A stretch of 64,000 nt of DNA, from assembly GCA_028684065.1 (NCBI GenBank), contig JAQUGO010000005.1:62001-126000 (forward strand). Reading direction: 5' to 3'. The notes beneath the pieces are model-generated. The model had not been told where the DNA came from. It saw nothing but the letters and a program-made list of their open reading frames with translations, and searched no databases. Made by a program: the position numbers and the translations under genes. The stretch comes from Sulfurospirillaceae bacterium (GTDB taxonomy: Bacteria > Campylobacterota > Campylobacteria > Campylobacterales > Sulfurospirillaceae). Each line of letters starts with the position of its first letter. Position 1 is the first letter of the stretch. Shown piece after piece: positions 1-10,305 of the stretch.

Positions 1-458
<458 letters not shown>

Positions 459-459
459 G

Positions 460-1167
460 ATGACAAAAATAGCTTCACTTCTTTTGCTGTGTGTCGCTTG
501 TATCAGTGCCAGAGAAAATCCATTTGAAATGACAGAATCTTCTACTATTGTAGGCAAAACAACTCAAATCGAAGGGAGCCGCACCAATTTTGAGAGCGCA
601 ACGCTTAAGCTTCCTAGTAGTGCTCGTATTCTTAAAAGCGTTTCTATCACCTTTCAAAATCTCGATGGGTCCATTAGTGAAGAAATTCAAAGTATTGACA
701 AAGATATTGATTGGCATCATTCACTTATCATTCAACCAGATAAAAACACATTCAATACACCACACAATGAAACACCTATTCCCCTTACCATAGTAGCACC
801 AGAATCTAAAAAAAATGAAATAACTTCTCATAAAAAAGAAAGTGTACTTACTAAAACACTTCAATCTTCTAATCAATTTGCCTTAAGTGATACGATTCTT
901 TTAGACATTAATGAAAATGCGTTAAAAATTCTTACACGAGATATTAAAGTGAGGGATTTTCTTATATCAGACCCTTATAAAATAGTGGTAGATTTTCAAA
1001 AAATAAGCACTTTTGCCACAAAAACTATTAGCTTGCAAAAATTACCATTTGTTTCAGCAACATTGGGAAATCATGACAATTTTTACCGTATTGCGATTGC
1101 CTTAGATGGACAATACCGCTATGACATTCAAAAAGTTGAAGAGGGATATTTAATTCGTTTAAAATAA
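460..1167 (+). CDS. Secreted AMIN-domain-like protein
   Basis: Signal peptide; C-terminal IKVRDFLISDPYKIVVDFQ resembles AMIN domain; co-directional with FtsB-like gene. Confidence 0.6.
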   Translation: MTKIASLLLLCVACISARENPFEMTESSTIVGKTTQIEGSRTNFESATLKLPSSARILKSVSITFQNLDGSISEEIQSIDKDIDWHHSLIIQPDKNTFNTPHNETPIPLTIVAPESKKNEITSHKKESVLTKTLQSSNQFALSDTILLDINENALKILTRDIKVRDFLISDPYKIVVDFQKISTFATKTISLQKLPFVSATLGNHDNFYRIAIALDGQYRYDIQKVEEGYLIRLK

Positions 1168-1212
1168 GGGTTACATGTAAAGAAAAATCCTTACATGTAA
1201 CAATAAAAGGCT

Positions 1213-2496
1213 CTATTTAGGGGTTCGCTCTAATGGTCCAAGATAGAGTTGGCGAGGACGAGCAATTTTCATATCAGGTTGTTCTTTCAATTCTATCCAC
1301 TGCGCAATCCACCCAGGTGTTCGACCAATCACAAAGATAACAGCAAACATCTCTTTTGGAATTTTAAGTGCTTGTAAAATCAAGCCTGAATAAAAGTCAA
1401 TATTTGGATAGAGTTTACGTTTGATGAAGTATTCATCATTAAGCGCAATTTCTTCAATTCTATGAGCAACAGCCATTAATTCACTGTCAATAGAAAGTTC
1501 ATTGACCAATTGTTTTTGAAGATTTTTTAGAATAGTTGCACGAGGATCAAAATTTTTATAAACCCTATGGCCAAAGCCCATCAATCTAAATGGATCATCT
1601 GGGTCTTTTGCTTTAGCAATAAATTTATCAACATTGTCAACACTACCAATAAGTTCTAGCTGACGAATAACCGATTCATTAGCACCACCGTGTGCTCTTC
1701 CCCAAAGCGCACCAATCCCCGCTGAAATAGCGGCATAAGGATGAGCATGAGTAGATGCAACGACACGAACGGCTGTCGTTGACGCATTTTGCTCGTGGTC
1801 TGCATGGAGCGTGAAAATTGTATCCAGTGCTTTTACTTCAATAGGTTTTAAATCAATATGGTGATGAGGATACCCTCTTAGCATGTACAAGAAGTTTTCT
1901 GTAAAGCCTTTATCAAGATCGGGGTAAATAATAGGAAGGCCTTGTGAATAACGGTATGAAAATGCAGCAATTGTAGGTATTTTTGCGATAATACGATGTG
2001 CCATTTCTTTCACTTCTTCAGGTGAGTCCATATCAAGATGATCAAAATAAAAGGTTGAAAGCGCAGAAACAGCGGAAGATAAAATTGCCATAGGATGAGC
2101 ATTATCAGGGAATGCATCAAAAAGTTTACGCATACTTTCATGAATAAAAGAGCGTTTTTTTAATTCATAGAGAAATTTTTTGTATTCATCTTTATGGGGT
2201 AGTTCTTTATGTAGTAATAAATAGGCTGTATCTAAAAATGATTTTCGAGTTGCAAGATATTCAATATCATATCCTCGATACATTAATTTTCCAAGGTCAC
2301 CATCGATATAAGTGATACGTGAGCGGCAACTTGCGGTGGATGTAAATCCTCTATCAAATGTGAACATTCCTGTATTAGCATAAAATGACGAAATATCAAC
2401 AACATCTTGCCCAATGGTTGGTGTTAAAATAGGAAATTCAAACTCTTTGCCTGTACGATTGTCTATGACAGTAACAGTCTCTTTACTCATACGCAT
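1213..2496 (-). CDS. gltA: Citrate synthase
   Basis: Motifs SRITYIDGDLGKLMYRGY, LHADHEQNASTTAVR, MGFGHRVYKNFDPR, GRTPGWIAQW. Confidence 0.97.
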   Translation of the reverse strand: MRMSKETVTVIDNRTGKEFEFPILTPTIGQDVVDISSFYANTGMFTFDRGFTSTASCRSRITYIDGDLGKLMYRGYDIEYLATRKSFLDTAYLLLHKELPHKDEYKKFLYELKKRSFIHESMRKLFDAFPDNAHPMAILSSAVSALSTFYFDHLDMDSPEEVKEMAHRIIAKIPTIAAFSYRYSQGLPIIYPDLDKGFTENFLYMLRGYPHHHIDLKPIEVKALDTIFTLHADHEQNASTTAVRVVASTHAHPYAAISAGIGALWGRAHGGANESVIRQLELIGSVDNVDKFIAKAKDPDDPFRLMGFGHRVYKNFDPRATILKNLQKQLVNELSIDSELMAVAHRIEEIALNDEYFIKRKLYPNIDFYSGLILQALKIPKEMFAVIFVIGRTPGWIAQWIELKEQPDMKIARPRQLYLGPLERTPK

Positions 2497-2650
2497 CCTT
2501 TAAAATTATTATTTTTTTATCACGTTACATCAAAGCATTATTATATCAGATTTGAATGTTCATAGCGATGACGAAATTACTAAATTGTAAGCATCTTTGT
2601 ATTAGTTTTACGAATAATTAAAAAGTTAGTTCGAAAGTTTAGATTAAAAT

Positions 2651-3043
2651 TTATTTTTTGCCACCACCATGACCACCCCCTCCGCTACCACCACTTCCTC
2701 CATGGCCAGAAGAACCACCACCACTACTCCCAGCACTATTAGAAGCTCCTCCTCGATCACTATTACCTGTTAAGGCATTAAGAGCATTATTGTTTTCTAT
2801 TTGTGTATTTTGCTGTTCTAATAATTCTTGTATCTTTCTTTCTCTTTTTTGTTGGTTAAGCAAGGCAGAGCGTTTTTTAATGGCATCAATATAAAGATGT
2901 CGGTATACTGCTGGGGCAAGCTGCATGCGTTCTATTAGCTCATCTGTACTCTTCGTTGTGTCAATGTCTGATTGTACAGAAAATTCATCAAAGGCAACAA
3001 GGAAGCTCCAAAAGAGTGTGAATACCAAGAAAAAATATTTCAT
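2651..3043 (-). CDS. Hypothetical exported protein with Gly/Ser/His-rich C-terminal tail
   Basis: Signal peptide; low-complexity tail GGGSSGHGGSGGSGGGGHGGGKK; overlaps the histidine kinase gene by 4 nt. Confidence 0.7.
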   Translation of the reverse strand: MKYFFLVFTLFWSFLVAFDEFSVQSDIDTTKSTDELIERMQLAPAVYRHLYIDAIKKRSALLNQQKRERKIQELLEQQNTQIENNNALNALTGNSDRGGASNSAGSSGGGSSGHGGSGGSGGGGHGGGKK

Positions 3044-4089
3044 TCTATCTCCTGTATGGGAAGTACAAGTTCTACGGTAGTTCCTTGCCCAATATGACTC
3101 TGCAATTGGATACGAATCCCCAATGCGTCACACAGGTTTTTAACAATATTTAATCCAATCCCAAGTCCTCGTTCACTTTCTTTATAGTAGCGTTCAAACA
3201 CACGATTACAATTTTTTATGCCCTCTCCCGTATCTTTAATTTCTATTTTATTGTTACAATTGGTAAGCATGACGGTTCCATTTTTAGTATTGTATTTACA
3301 TGCATTGGCGATAATATTGTCAATAATTCGGCATAAAGCATGCTCATCGCTTATAATGTTATAGGGCATCACATCAAACACAAAGGTTAACTTAGGATAA
3401 AGTTTTTGAAACGGTAGAGCACTTTTACGTAAAAAAGCTGAGAGCTCTATACTTGTATTTGTGCGAATAAAACCGTGTTGCATTGCCTGAAGATTTTGGT
3501 ATAAGGAAGCAATACTTTTGGCTCCTAATTCAATATGTTCAAGCTCAGGAATTGTATGATGCTTTTTTATAATATGAACATTAAGTAAGATAGAAGTAAT
3601 GGGCGTATGAAGATCATGTACCATATCTTTAACAAATTCTTCCAATACAGTAAGAGCTTTTTTTAGAGGGTAAAGGGCGTATATAGAAGATAAAATGGAA
3701 AAGATAAAAATGATGACAAGCAAAAAGAGATAAAGACCAGTAATTTTCCAAAGAACAGAGGATAAGGCTTCATCAAATTTCTTTTGCGGCACAAAAACCT
3801 TGAATAAAGAGGTTGTTGAATTAGGAATAGTGAAATAACCACACATACCTCCATCACAAGGTTGTAAATTGAGTTCATCGTAGGCATCATCTTTAGGAAC
3901 AATGTCAACGTAAAATCGTTTTGAATCAAAATCATACGTAAAGTCTTTCATTTGTGTAAAGATAGATTCTTGTAAGAGATGTTTTTGCTCTTTAAAGTAG
4001 AAAAAAGTTAATAGACTGGTTAAAATGAAAAGAGAAAGAAAAAAGATGCCAAATGTTTTTAAAAAGGATTCTTTAACATATTTTTTCAA
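3040..4089 (-). CDS. Two-component sensor histidine kinase
   Basis: Two TMs, VHDLHTPITSILLNVHIIKKH (H-box), IIDNIIANACKYN (N-box), DTGEGI, GLGIGLNIVKNL. Confidence 0.92.
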   Translation of the reverse strand: MKKYVKESFLKTFGIFFLSLFILTSLLTFFYFKEQKHLLQESIFTQMKDFTYDFDSKRFYVDIVPKDDAYDELNLQPCDGGMCGYFTIPNSTTSLFKVFVPQKKFDEALSSVLWKITGLYLFLLVIIFIFSILSSIYALYPLKKALTVLEEFVKDMVHDLHTPITSILLNVHIIKKHHTIPELEHIELGAKSIASLYQNLQAMQHGFIRTNTSIELSAFLRKSALPFQKLYPKLTFVFDVMPYNIISDEHALCRIIDNIIANACKYNTKNGTVMLTNCNNKIEIKDTGEGIKNCNRVFERYYKESERGLGIGLNIVKNLCDALGIRIQLQSHIGQGTTVELVLPIQEIE

Positions 4090-4708
4090 GACGGTATCCT
4101 ATCCCTTTAATATTGGTGACATGTAAAGAAAAGCGTTTTTTTAAGGCATTCATATGCACCCTAAGAGCAATATCTGTGGGTTTTTCCATGACCTCAAAAA
4201 AAGTGTCTTTTTCAATGGTTTGAGACATATTACGCATCAACAAATCCAGTATTTCTTTTTCAACGGGTCCTAAATCAATTTCTTTATCACACCAGTAGAT
4301 TCTTTTGGTATGCAAACAATAACGTAGATTACCATAAATAATTTCGGGATTTTTTTTCACAAGATGCGCTTTAATACGAATCAAAAGTTCATCAAAATCG
4401 AAAGGTTTTTTAATGTAATCATCGCATTGGCTATCAAATGCTTTCGAAATAGTTGAAATATCTTTAAGGGCACTGATAAAAAAAGCAGGTGTATTATCGC
4501 CGTTATCACGTAAGAGTTTTAAAAAGTCAATGCCATTTAAAAGAGGAACATTAATATCTAATAGGTAGAGATCAAATTTTTGTGCATAACTCATTTCAAG
4601 GGCTTCTTCACCATCATTGGCATGTTCAACCTCAAAGCCCTCATCGTTTAGTAAAGTGATAAGAGCCGTGCTTAAAAGGTAGTCATCTTCAAGTAATAGT
4701 AGCTTCAT
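4073..4708 (-). CDS. OmpR-family response regulator
   Basis: Receiver LLLLEDD...DLYLLDINVPLLNG...KKPF and C-terminal winged-helix-like domain; overlaps the kinase gene. Confidence 0.93.
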   Translation of the reverse strand: MKLLLLEDDYLLSTALITLLNDEGFEVEHANDGEEALEMSYAQKFDLYLLDINVPLLNGIDFLKLLRDNGDNTPAFFISALKDISTISKAFDSQCDDYIKKPFDFDELLIRIKAHLVKKNPEIIYGNLRYCLHTKRIYWCDKEIDLGPVEKEILDLLMRNMSQTIEKDTFFEVMEKPTDIALRVHMNALKKRFSLHVTNIKGIGYRLEKIC

Positions 4709-4755
4709 AATCTCTCCTTCATGTCAAAGGATAGCATAACAGTGTTAAGGGAGTG

Positions 4756-5601
4756 TTAGGTGTGGCACTGCTTTGCTAGTGAATAACCTAATGCTTCAAT
4801 CATCTCCAAATCGTGTTGTGGAAGTTGCCCTTTGGTAGTAAGATAATCTCCAATGACTATTGCATTTGCACCAGCAGCAAAAATATCTTTTTGTTTGCTT
4901 TTAAAGGTGATTTCCCGTCCACCTGCAACCATCAACATTGTCTCCGGTAAGTTCTCACGTACTATTTGAATGATAGAAAGAGCCTCATTTTCGCTTAACG
5001 GTTTGGCCACTAAAGGAAGAGATGGGTTTGGATGGTAAAAATTGAGTGGCATTGTTTGAGGGTTTAGGGCTTTGACGCTTTGTATAAAAGAGATTCTATC
5101 TTCTTCATTTTCCCCTAAACCAAAAATGCCTCCACTGCATAAGAAAAGGCCTGCTTCTTTGACATTTAGACACGTTTGGTAACGCTCTTCCCAGCTATGC
5201 GTGGTGCAGATTTTTGCATAATACTCTTTGGAACACTCTAAGTTATGATTGTAAGAATTAACACCTGCTTCTTTAAGAACTTTTAATTGCTCTACCGTCG
5301 CTAAGCCATTACATGCAATGAGATGAATATCGGGGAGTTCTGCTCGTACAGCACGAGCCGCTTGCACAACAAAGGCCAACTTTTTTTCATCTAGTCCAAG
5401 ACCAGAGGTTACTAAGCAAAAACCAAGTGCACCATTGTTACTTGCATTTTTGGCTTCAAAGACAATTTGATCAATTGATTTATATTTATATCTGTCAATG
5501 TTGGCATGATGTTTAGCACTTTGGGTGCAAAATCCACAATCCTCAGCACAACTTCCACTAGAGATATTGCAAATGGAACATAAAAATATTTCTTTTTTCA
5601 T
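4756..5601 (-). CDS. bioB: Biotin synthase (radical SAM)
   Basis: CSICNISSGSCAEDCGFCTQSAKH cluster motif and overall BioB sequence. Confidence 0.93.
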   Translation of the reverse strand: MKKEIFLCSICNISSGSCAEDCGFCTQSAKHHANIDRYKYKSIDQIVFEAKNASNNGALGFCLVTSGLGLDEKKLAFVVQAARAVRAELPDIHLIACNGLATVEQLKVLKEAGVNSYNHNLECSKEYYAKICTTHSWEERYQTCLNVKEAGLFLCSGGIFGLGENEEDRISFIQSVKALNPQTMPLNFYHPNPSLPLVAKPLSENEALSIIQIVRENLPETMLMVAGGREITFKSKQKDIFAAGANAIVIGDYLTTKGQLPQHDLEMIEALGYSLAKQCHT

Positions 5602-5615
5602 ATGAACACTATTCC

Positions 5616-7685
5616 TTAGGCATCAATTTTATGTTTGCATTTAATGCACTCATAAATTTCTTTTTTTCGAAGTTCTCGTTTAGACATACTATAATCACAT
5701 TCAGGACATTTTTTATCAGTCGGTTCGTAGTTTGAAATAAATTTGCATTTTGGGTAGTTCCCACAACCGTAGAATTTACCTCTACGTGAACTTCGCTCGA
5801 TAATAGGTCCTCCGCATTCTGGGCATGGAACAGATAGTGTGATTTTTTCTTTCTCGGGAGCGGCAGCTTTACTAAGGTTTTGCGTGTATTTACATGTAGG
5901 GTAGGTACTACATGCGATAAATTCACCAAATCGCCCTTTTCGTTTCACAAGCTCTTTACCACAATCAGGGCACATTTCACCTGTAAAAACAACGACTTTT
6001 TGACTTTCAATACCTGTCTTACCTTCGCTAACTTGTTTTTCAAAAGGTTCATAAAAGTTCCATAAAATAGCTTGCCAATCTTCTTTATCCTCAGCGATTA
6101 AATCAAGACGCTCTTCCATAGTAGAAGTAAAAGAGGAATCGACGATTTGAGGAAAGTGTTTTTCCAAAAGCTCGGTTACACTAAAGGCCGTTTCACTAGG
6201 GATAATTTGCTTTTTTTCAATTGTAATGTAATCGCGCGCCGTAAGAACCGAAATCGTCGGCGCATAGGTTGAAGGTCGACCGATACCAAGGCTTTCTAGC
6301 TTTTTAATCAAACTGGCTTCTGAGTAACGAGAAGGTGGCTCAGTGAAATGTTGGTTGGCTTCAATTTGACTCAAATCCACATTTTGCCCAAGGCTTAAGT
6401 CGGGTAGTAGTTTATCTTTGTCATTGTCCCCGTAAGCTCTGTAAAAACCATCAAATAGAAGTTTTCGGCCACTGGCTTTAAATTTGCCACTTTCACTTTC
6501 AAAGATAAGAGTTTGGCTTTCAAAACGTGCATTGTTCATTTGTGAAGCGATAAAGCGATTGTAAATCAGAGCATAAAGTTTTAGTTCATCAGGTTTGAGA
6601 TAGGTACTGGCAATGGCGGGTGTAAATTCCAAAATGGTAGGACGAATTGCTTCATGGGCTTCTTGCGCACCTTTGCTTTTGTTGGCATAAAAACGAGCTT
6701 TTTCAGGCAAGTAAGCTTTGCCATAGGTATTGAGTATTTGCTCACGGGCACTTTCAATCGCTTCTTTTGCGATATTGAGTGAATCTGTACGCATATAAGT
6801 GATAACCCCTTGCACGCCTTGATGCGTTTTGACACCTTCATAAAGTGTTTGTGCCAACATCATAGTTTTTTTAGGTGAATAGCCTAGAGCACTAGATGCA
6901 CTTTGTTGCAAGGTTGAAGTCATAAAAGCAGGGCTTGGAGAACTCTCACGCTCTTTTTTTTCAAGCAAAGCGACTTTGAAAATTTCTTTTGCCAATATTT
7001 CTTTAATATTTTGTGCGCGTTCACCTTCTGAAATGGTCATTTTTTCAATTTTACCCGCTTTAAATTCGACTAAAGAGGCTTCAATAGTTTTATTAAAAAG
7101 GGCATCAATGCTCCAAAATTCTTCGGCCTTAAACGCACGAATCTCTTTTTCTCTATCAACAACGATTTTAAGAGAAGAAGATTGAACGCGTCCTGCACTA
7201 AGCCCTTTTTGAATTTTTGAAGAAAGAAGTGGAGAGAGTTTGTACCCTACTATTCTATCAAGCAATCGTCTGGTTTGTTGAGCGTTAACACTACTAATAT
7301 CAAGAGTGCGTGGATTATCCAGCGCATGCATGATGGCATTTTTGGTAATCTCATGAAAAACGATACGAGGAACACTTTGTGGGTCTTTGCCAATAGCCGT
7401 TGCGATATGAAAGCCAATGGCTTCACCCTCTCTATCTTCATCGGTCGCGATAAAGACGTTGTCTGAAACTTTGGCTAAGTCCTTCAACTCTTTGACGATA
7501 CTGGCGTGATCTTTGGGCACACGGTACTCAGGGGTAAAGGTTTGATTTTCGATTTTGATTCCAAAACTGCTTTTTGGAAGGTCTCGTATATGGCCTTTGG
7601 AGGCGATGATGGTATAGTCTTTGCCTAGAAAATTCTTGATAGTTTTTGCTTTGGTCGGCGATTCGACAATAATTAAATTTTTCAC
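5616..7685 (-). CDS. topA: DNA topoisomerase I
   Basis: MKNLIIVESPTKAKTIKNFLG, YMRTDSLNIA active site, C-terminal Cys4 zinc fingers. Confidence 0.97.
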   Translation of the reverse strand: MKNLIIVESPTKAKTIKNFLGKDYTIIASKGHIRDLPKSSFGIKIENQTFTPEYRVPKDHASIVKELKDLAKVSDNVFIATDEDREGEAIGFHIATAIGKDPQSVPRIVFHEITKNAIMHALDNPRTLDISSVNAQQTRRLLDRIVGYKLSPLLSSKIQKGLSAGRVQSSSLKIVVDREKEIRAFKAEEFWSIDALFNKTIEASLVEFKAGKIEKMTISEGERAQNIKEILAKEIFKVALLEKKERESSPSPAFMTSTLQQSASSALGYSPKKTMMLAQTLYEGVKTHQGVQGVITYMRTDSLNIAKEAIESAREQILNTYGKAYLPEKARFYANKSKGAQEAHEAIRPTILEFTPAIASTYLKPDELKLYALIYNRFIASQMNNARFESQTLIFESESGKFKASGRKLLFDGFYRAYGDNDKDKLLPDLSLGQNVDLSQIEANQHFTEPPSRYSEASLIKKLESLGIGRPSTYAPTISVLTARDYITIEKKQIIPSETAFSVTELLEKHFPQIVDSSFTSTMEERLDLIAEDKEDWQAILWNFYEPFEKQVSEGKTGIESQKVVVFTGEMCPDCGKELVKRKGRFGEFIACSTYPTCKYTQNLSKAAAPEKEKITLSVPCPECGGPIIERSSRRGKFYGCGNYPKCKFISNYEPTDKKCPECDYSMSKRELRKKEIYECIKCKHKIDA

Positions 7686-7763
7686 TACATTCCTATTTAT
7701 ATGTAAACATTTTTGTGTATTCTATCTAAAAAAAGGCTCTTTTTAAAAATAGTGTTTTATCTC

Positions 7764-7790
7764 TAAAGTTTTTTAGTGCTATTCCGATTT
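7764..7790 (+). promoter_or_regulatory. Putative sigma-28 (FliA) promoter of the flagellin gene
   Basis: TAAAGTT (7764) and CGATTT (7785) with 17 nt between TAAA and CGAT, close to TAAA-N15-GCCGATAA. Confidence 0.7.
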
Positions 7791-7846
7791 ACTTTTCATC
7801 AAAGGCAAGGATGCCTGCGAAATACAAAAAGATAAAAGGATTTATC

Positions 7847-10261
7847 ATGGGTTTCAGAATTAACACAAACATTGCAGCACTTAATTCACATACAGCCGCT
7901 ACAATGAACAACAGAAATTTGGACAATGCATTGTCTAAATTGTCTTCAGGTCTTCGTATCAACAAAGCAGCAGATGATGCTTCTGGTCTTGCAATTGCAA
8001 ACTCATTGCGTGCACAAGCAAGCTCCCTTGGTCAAGCAGTATCTAATGGTAACGATGCGATTGGTTTGATTCAGACTGCCGATGGTGCGCTTAGCGAATA
8101 CTCTAACATTCTTGATACTATCAAGACTAAAGCAGTACAAGCAGCATCTGATGGTCAAAATACTTCTTCTCGTTTAGCAATCCAAAAAGATATTGATGCT
8201 TTGATGAAAGAATTAAACATCATTGCGAAAACAACATCTTTCAATGGTCAAAAACTTCTCTCTGGTACTTTCCAAAACAAAGAATTCCAGATGGGTGCAA
8301 ATGCTAACGAAAGTATTAAAGTAAGTATTGCTTCTGCTGAGACAAGTCAAATTGGTCAAACTTCACGTGCTGATTTAAATCTTGCAAGTGAGATGGGTGG
8401 AAATGTACAATTAACACTTAAAAGTGCTACCACAGGTAAAGAAATTACACTTAAGAATGTTGATATTCAGTACAACAACAATACACAGAATGGTATGGGT
8501 GCATTAGCAGATGAAATAAACCGTTATAGTGGTGATACAGGCATTACTGCAAAAGCCATTGTAAGTTCTTCTGCTGCAGCTGCTGTTAGTGCAGGAACAA
8601 CAGGAAGTGATTTTGCAATTAATGGTATTAATATTGGTGCTATTAATGTATCAGCAAACGACAATGACGGTACTCTTGTCAATGCAATCAACTCAAAAAC
8701 TACCCAAACAGGTGTGTCTGCTACTATGAGTACAGATGGTAAACTAACACTTACTAGTGATGGTAGAAGCATCAAAGTTGAGGGCGATATTGCAGGTGTT
8801 GCAGGTTCAACAGCTAGCCAAATGAGTACAGTTGGATATCTTGAACTAGTTCAATCAGGTTCTTCAGAGTTTCAAATTCAAGGAATTGGCACAGGAGCTG
8901 TAACTAATAAGTTTACGACGACTGCTGACACGACTACGGTAAAAGACTCTATTTTATCTGCAGGCTCAACAATTAAGTCAGGATCAACTTTAAAAGCGGG
9001 AACAGTTGTAGGCGGTAATGTTCTAGTAACAGCAGCAGCAGTTTCAACAGTCATCGATAGTACTCTTAAATCAGGAACAGTTCTAGGAAGTGGTTCAATT
9101 TTTAAAGCAGGTACACAAATAGGTGGAACGGTTACTACTGCAACGGCTACTCAAGCATTAACACAAGATGCACTTGTAAAAGCAGGTTCAACATTGAATG
9201 CTGGATCTACTCTTGGTGCTGGAACTGTTATTCAACAAAACTTTACAGATGGTACAACGGATTTTGTTAAAGGTCAAGTATTAGGGGCTGCGTTCACAAC
9301 TACAGCTGATTTAACACTCACTGCAGATATGACATTAAAATATAGCTCTACTGCGGCATTAAACTCAAAAATTGATGCAGGGACAATCTTACAATCAGGA
9401 TCTGTCTTGGGTGTAACTACAACACAAAATAGTACTACTGCCGTTACCTTGTCAGATGATATGACACTAAAGACAGGTAGTACATTAGGAATCAATACGA
9501 TTTTACAAGCAGGTAGTACAGTTGGTGGAGATTTTGTAACCAGTGGCGATAAAGTAACTTTCTTGCAAACAGATCTTAAAGCAGCAAGTACCTTGTTATC
9601 TGGAGCAGTCTTTAATACAGGCTCAACCATCGGCGGGGCTGTAACTACTGGTATTGCAGCAGGTAGCTTTAAAGAAGACATGATGGTTAAAGCTGGTAGT
9701 ACACTTGCTGTTGGAACAAAATTTGCAGCAGGCACCATTTTAAATCAAGATATGACAATTGCTACTATCAGTTATAAAGCGGGTGATGTACTTGAGCAAG
9801 ATCGTGCATTAGGTGCAGGCGAAGCTGTTACTTTAGCAACAGATATGGTTCTAAAAGGTAGTACAACTGCTGTCTTAGGTGCTGGTAGTGTTCTTCAAAC
9901 CAATACTGAGAATGCTGGAACCGTAGGACTTAGTAATTCTGAATTTACTAATCTTTCAAGTATTGATGTTACTACACTTGAAGGCGCTATGAAAGCTATT
10001 GATACACTTGGTGCTGCAATGACAAATCTTGATACAATTCGTTCAGGTTTGGGTTCTGTTCAAAATCAAGTTGTTAGTACTATCAACAATATTTCTGTAA
10101 CGCAAGTAAACGTTAAATCAGCGGAATCTAATATCCGTGATGTTGACTTTGCCGCAGAATCTGCAAATTTCTCAAAGTTTAATATTCTTGCACAATCAGG
10201 AAGTTATGCAATGAGTCAAGCAAATGCTGTACAGCAAAATGTACTTAGACTACTACAATAG
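7847..10261 (+). CDS. Large flagellin with repetitive central surface domain
   Basis: N-terminal MGFRINTNIAALNSHTAATMNNRNLDNALSKLSSGLRINKAADDASGLAIA and C-terminal FSKFNILAQSGSYAMSQANAVQQNVLRLLQ are canonical flagellin D0/D1. The ATG at 7847 is preferred over the ORF-track start at 7811. Confidence 0.97.
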   Translation: MGFRINTNIAALNSHTAATMNNRNLDNALSKLSSGLRINKAADDASGLAIANSLRAQASSLGQAVSNGNDAIGLIQTADGALSEYSNILDTIKTKAVQAASDGQNTSSRLAIQKDIDALMKELNIIAKTTSFNGQKLLSGTFQNKEFQMGANANESIKVSIASAETSQIGQTSRADLNLASEMGGNVQLTLKSATTGKEITLKNVDIQYNNNTQNGMGALADEINRYSGDTGITAKAIVSSSAAAAVSAGTTGSDFAINGINIGAINVSANDNDGTLVNAINSKTTQTGVSATMSTDGKLTLTSDGRSIKVEGDIAGVAGSTASQMSTVGYLELVQSGSSEFQIQGIGTGAVTNKFTTTADTTTVKDSILSAGSTIKSGSTLKAGTVVGGNVLVTAAAVSTVIDSTLKSGTVLGSGSIFKAGTQIGGTVTTATATQALTQDALVKAGSTLNAGSTLGAGTVIQQNFTDGTTDFVKGQVLGAAFTTTADLTLTADMTLKYSSTAALNSKIDAGTILQSGSVLGVTTTQNSTTAVTLSDDMTLKTGSTLGINTILQAGSTVGGDFVTSGDKVTFLQTDLKAASTLLSGAVFNTGSTIGGAVTTGIAAGSFKEDMMVKAGSTLAVGTKFAAGTILNQDMTIATISYKAGDVLEQDRALGAGEAVTLATDMVLKGSTTAVLGAGSVLQTNTENAGTVGLSNSEFTNLSSIDVTTLEGAMKAIDTLGAAMTNLDTIRSGLGSVQNQVVSTINNISVTQVNVKSAESNIRDVDFAAESANFSKFNILAQSGSYAMSQANAVQQNVLRLLQ
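8912..9930 (+). repeat. About 8 degenerate tandem protein repeats within flagellin (approx. boundaries)
   Basis: Recurring pattern (T)xDMTLKAGSTLxxGTxLxAGSxxGGxxTT, e.g. DALVKAGSTLNAGSTLGAGTVI, DDMTLKTGSTLGINTILQAGSTVGG, EDMMVKAGSTLAVGTKFAAGTIL. Confidence 0.85.
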
Positions 10262-10277
10262 TATTAGTCTTAAGCTC

Positions 10278-10305
10278 GTGAGGCCATCTTATAAGATGGT
10301 CTCAC
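10278..10305. terminator. Bidirectional hairpin between convergent flagellin and Maf genes
   Basis: GTGAGGCCATCTTATAAGATGGTCTCAC, near-perfect inverted repeat followed by T-rich sequence. Confidence 0.75.

Noticed and set aside
5609-7466. Overlapping ORFs on both strands inside topA (5609-5929, 5880-6065, 6581-6841, 6976-7185, 7250-7441, 7275-7466)
   Set aside because: Shadow ORFs in alternate frames of a clearly coding gene.
8524-9738. Antisense ORFs (8524-8775 and 9274-9738) within the flagellin repeat region
   Set aside because: Low-complexity Val/Pro/Ala-rich translations arising from the reverse strand of the repeat-rich flagellin; no RBS or recognisable domain.
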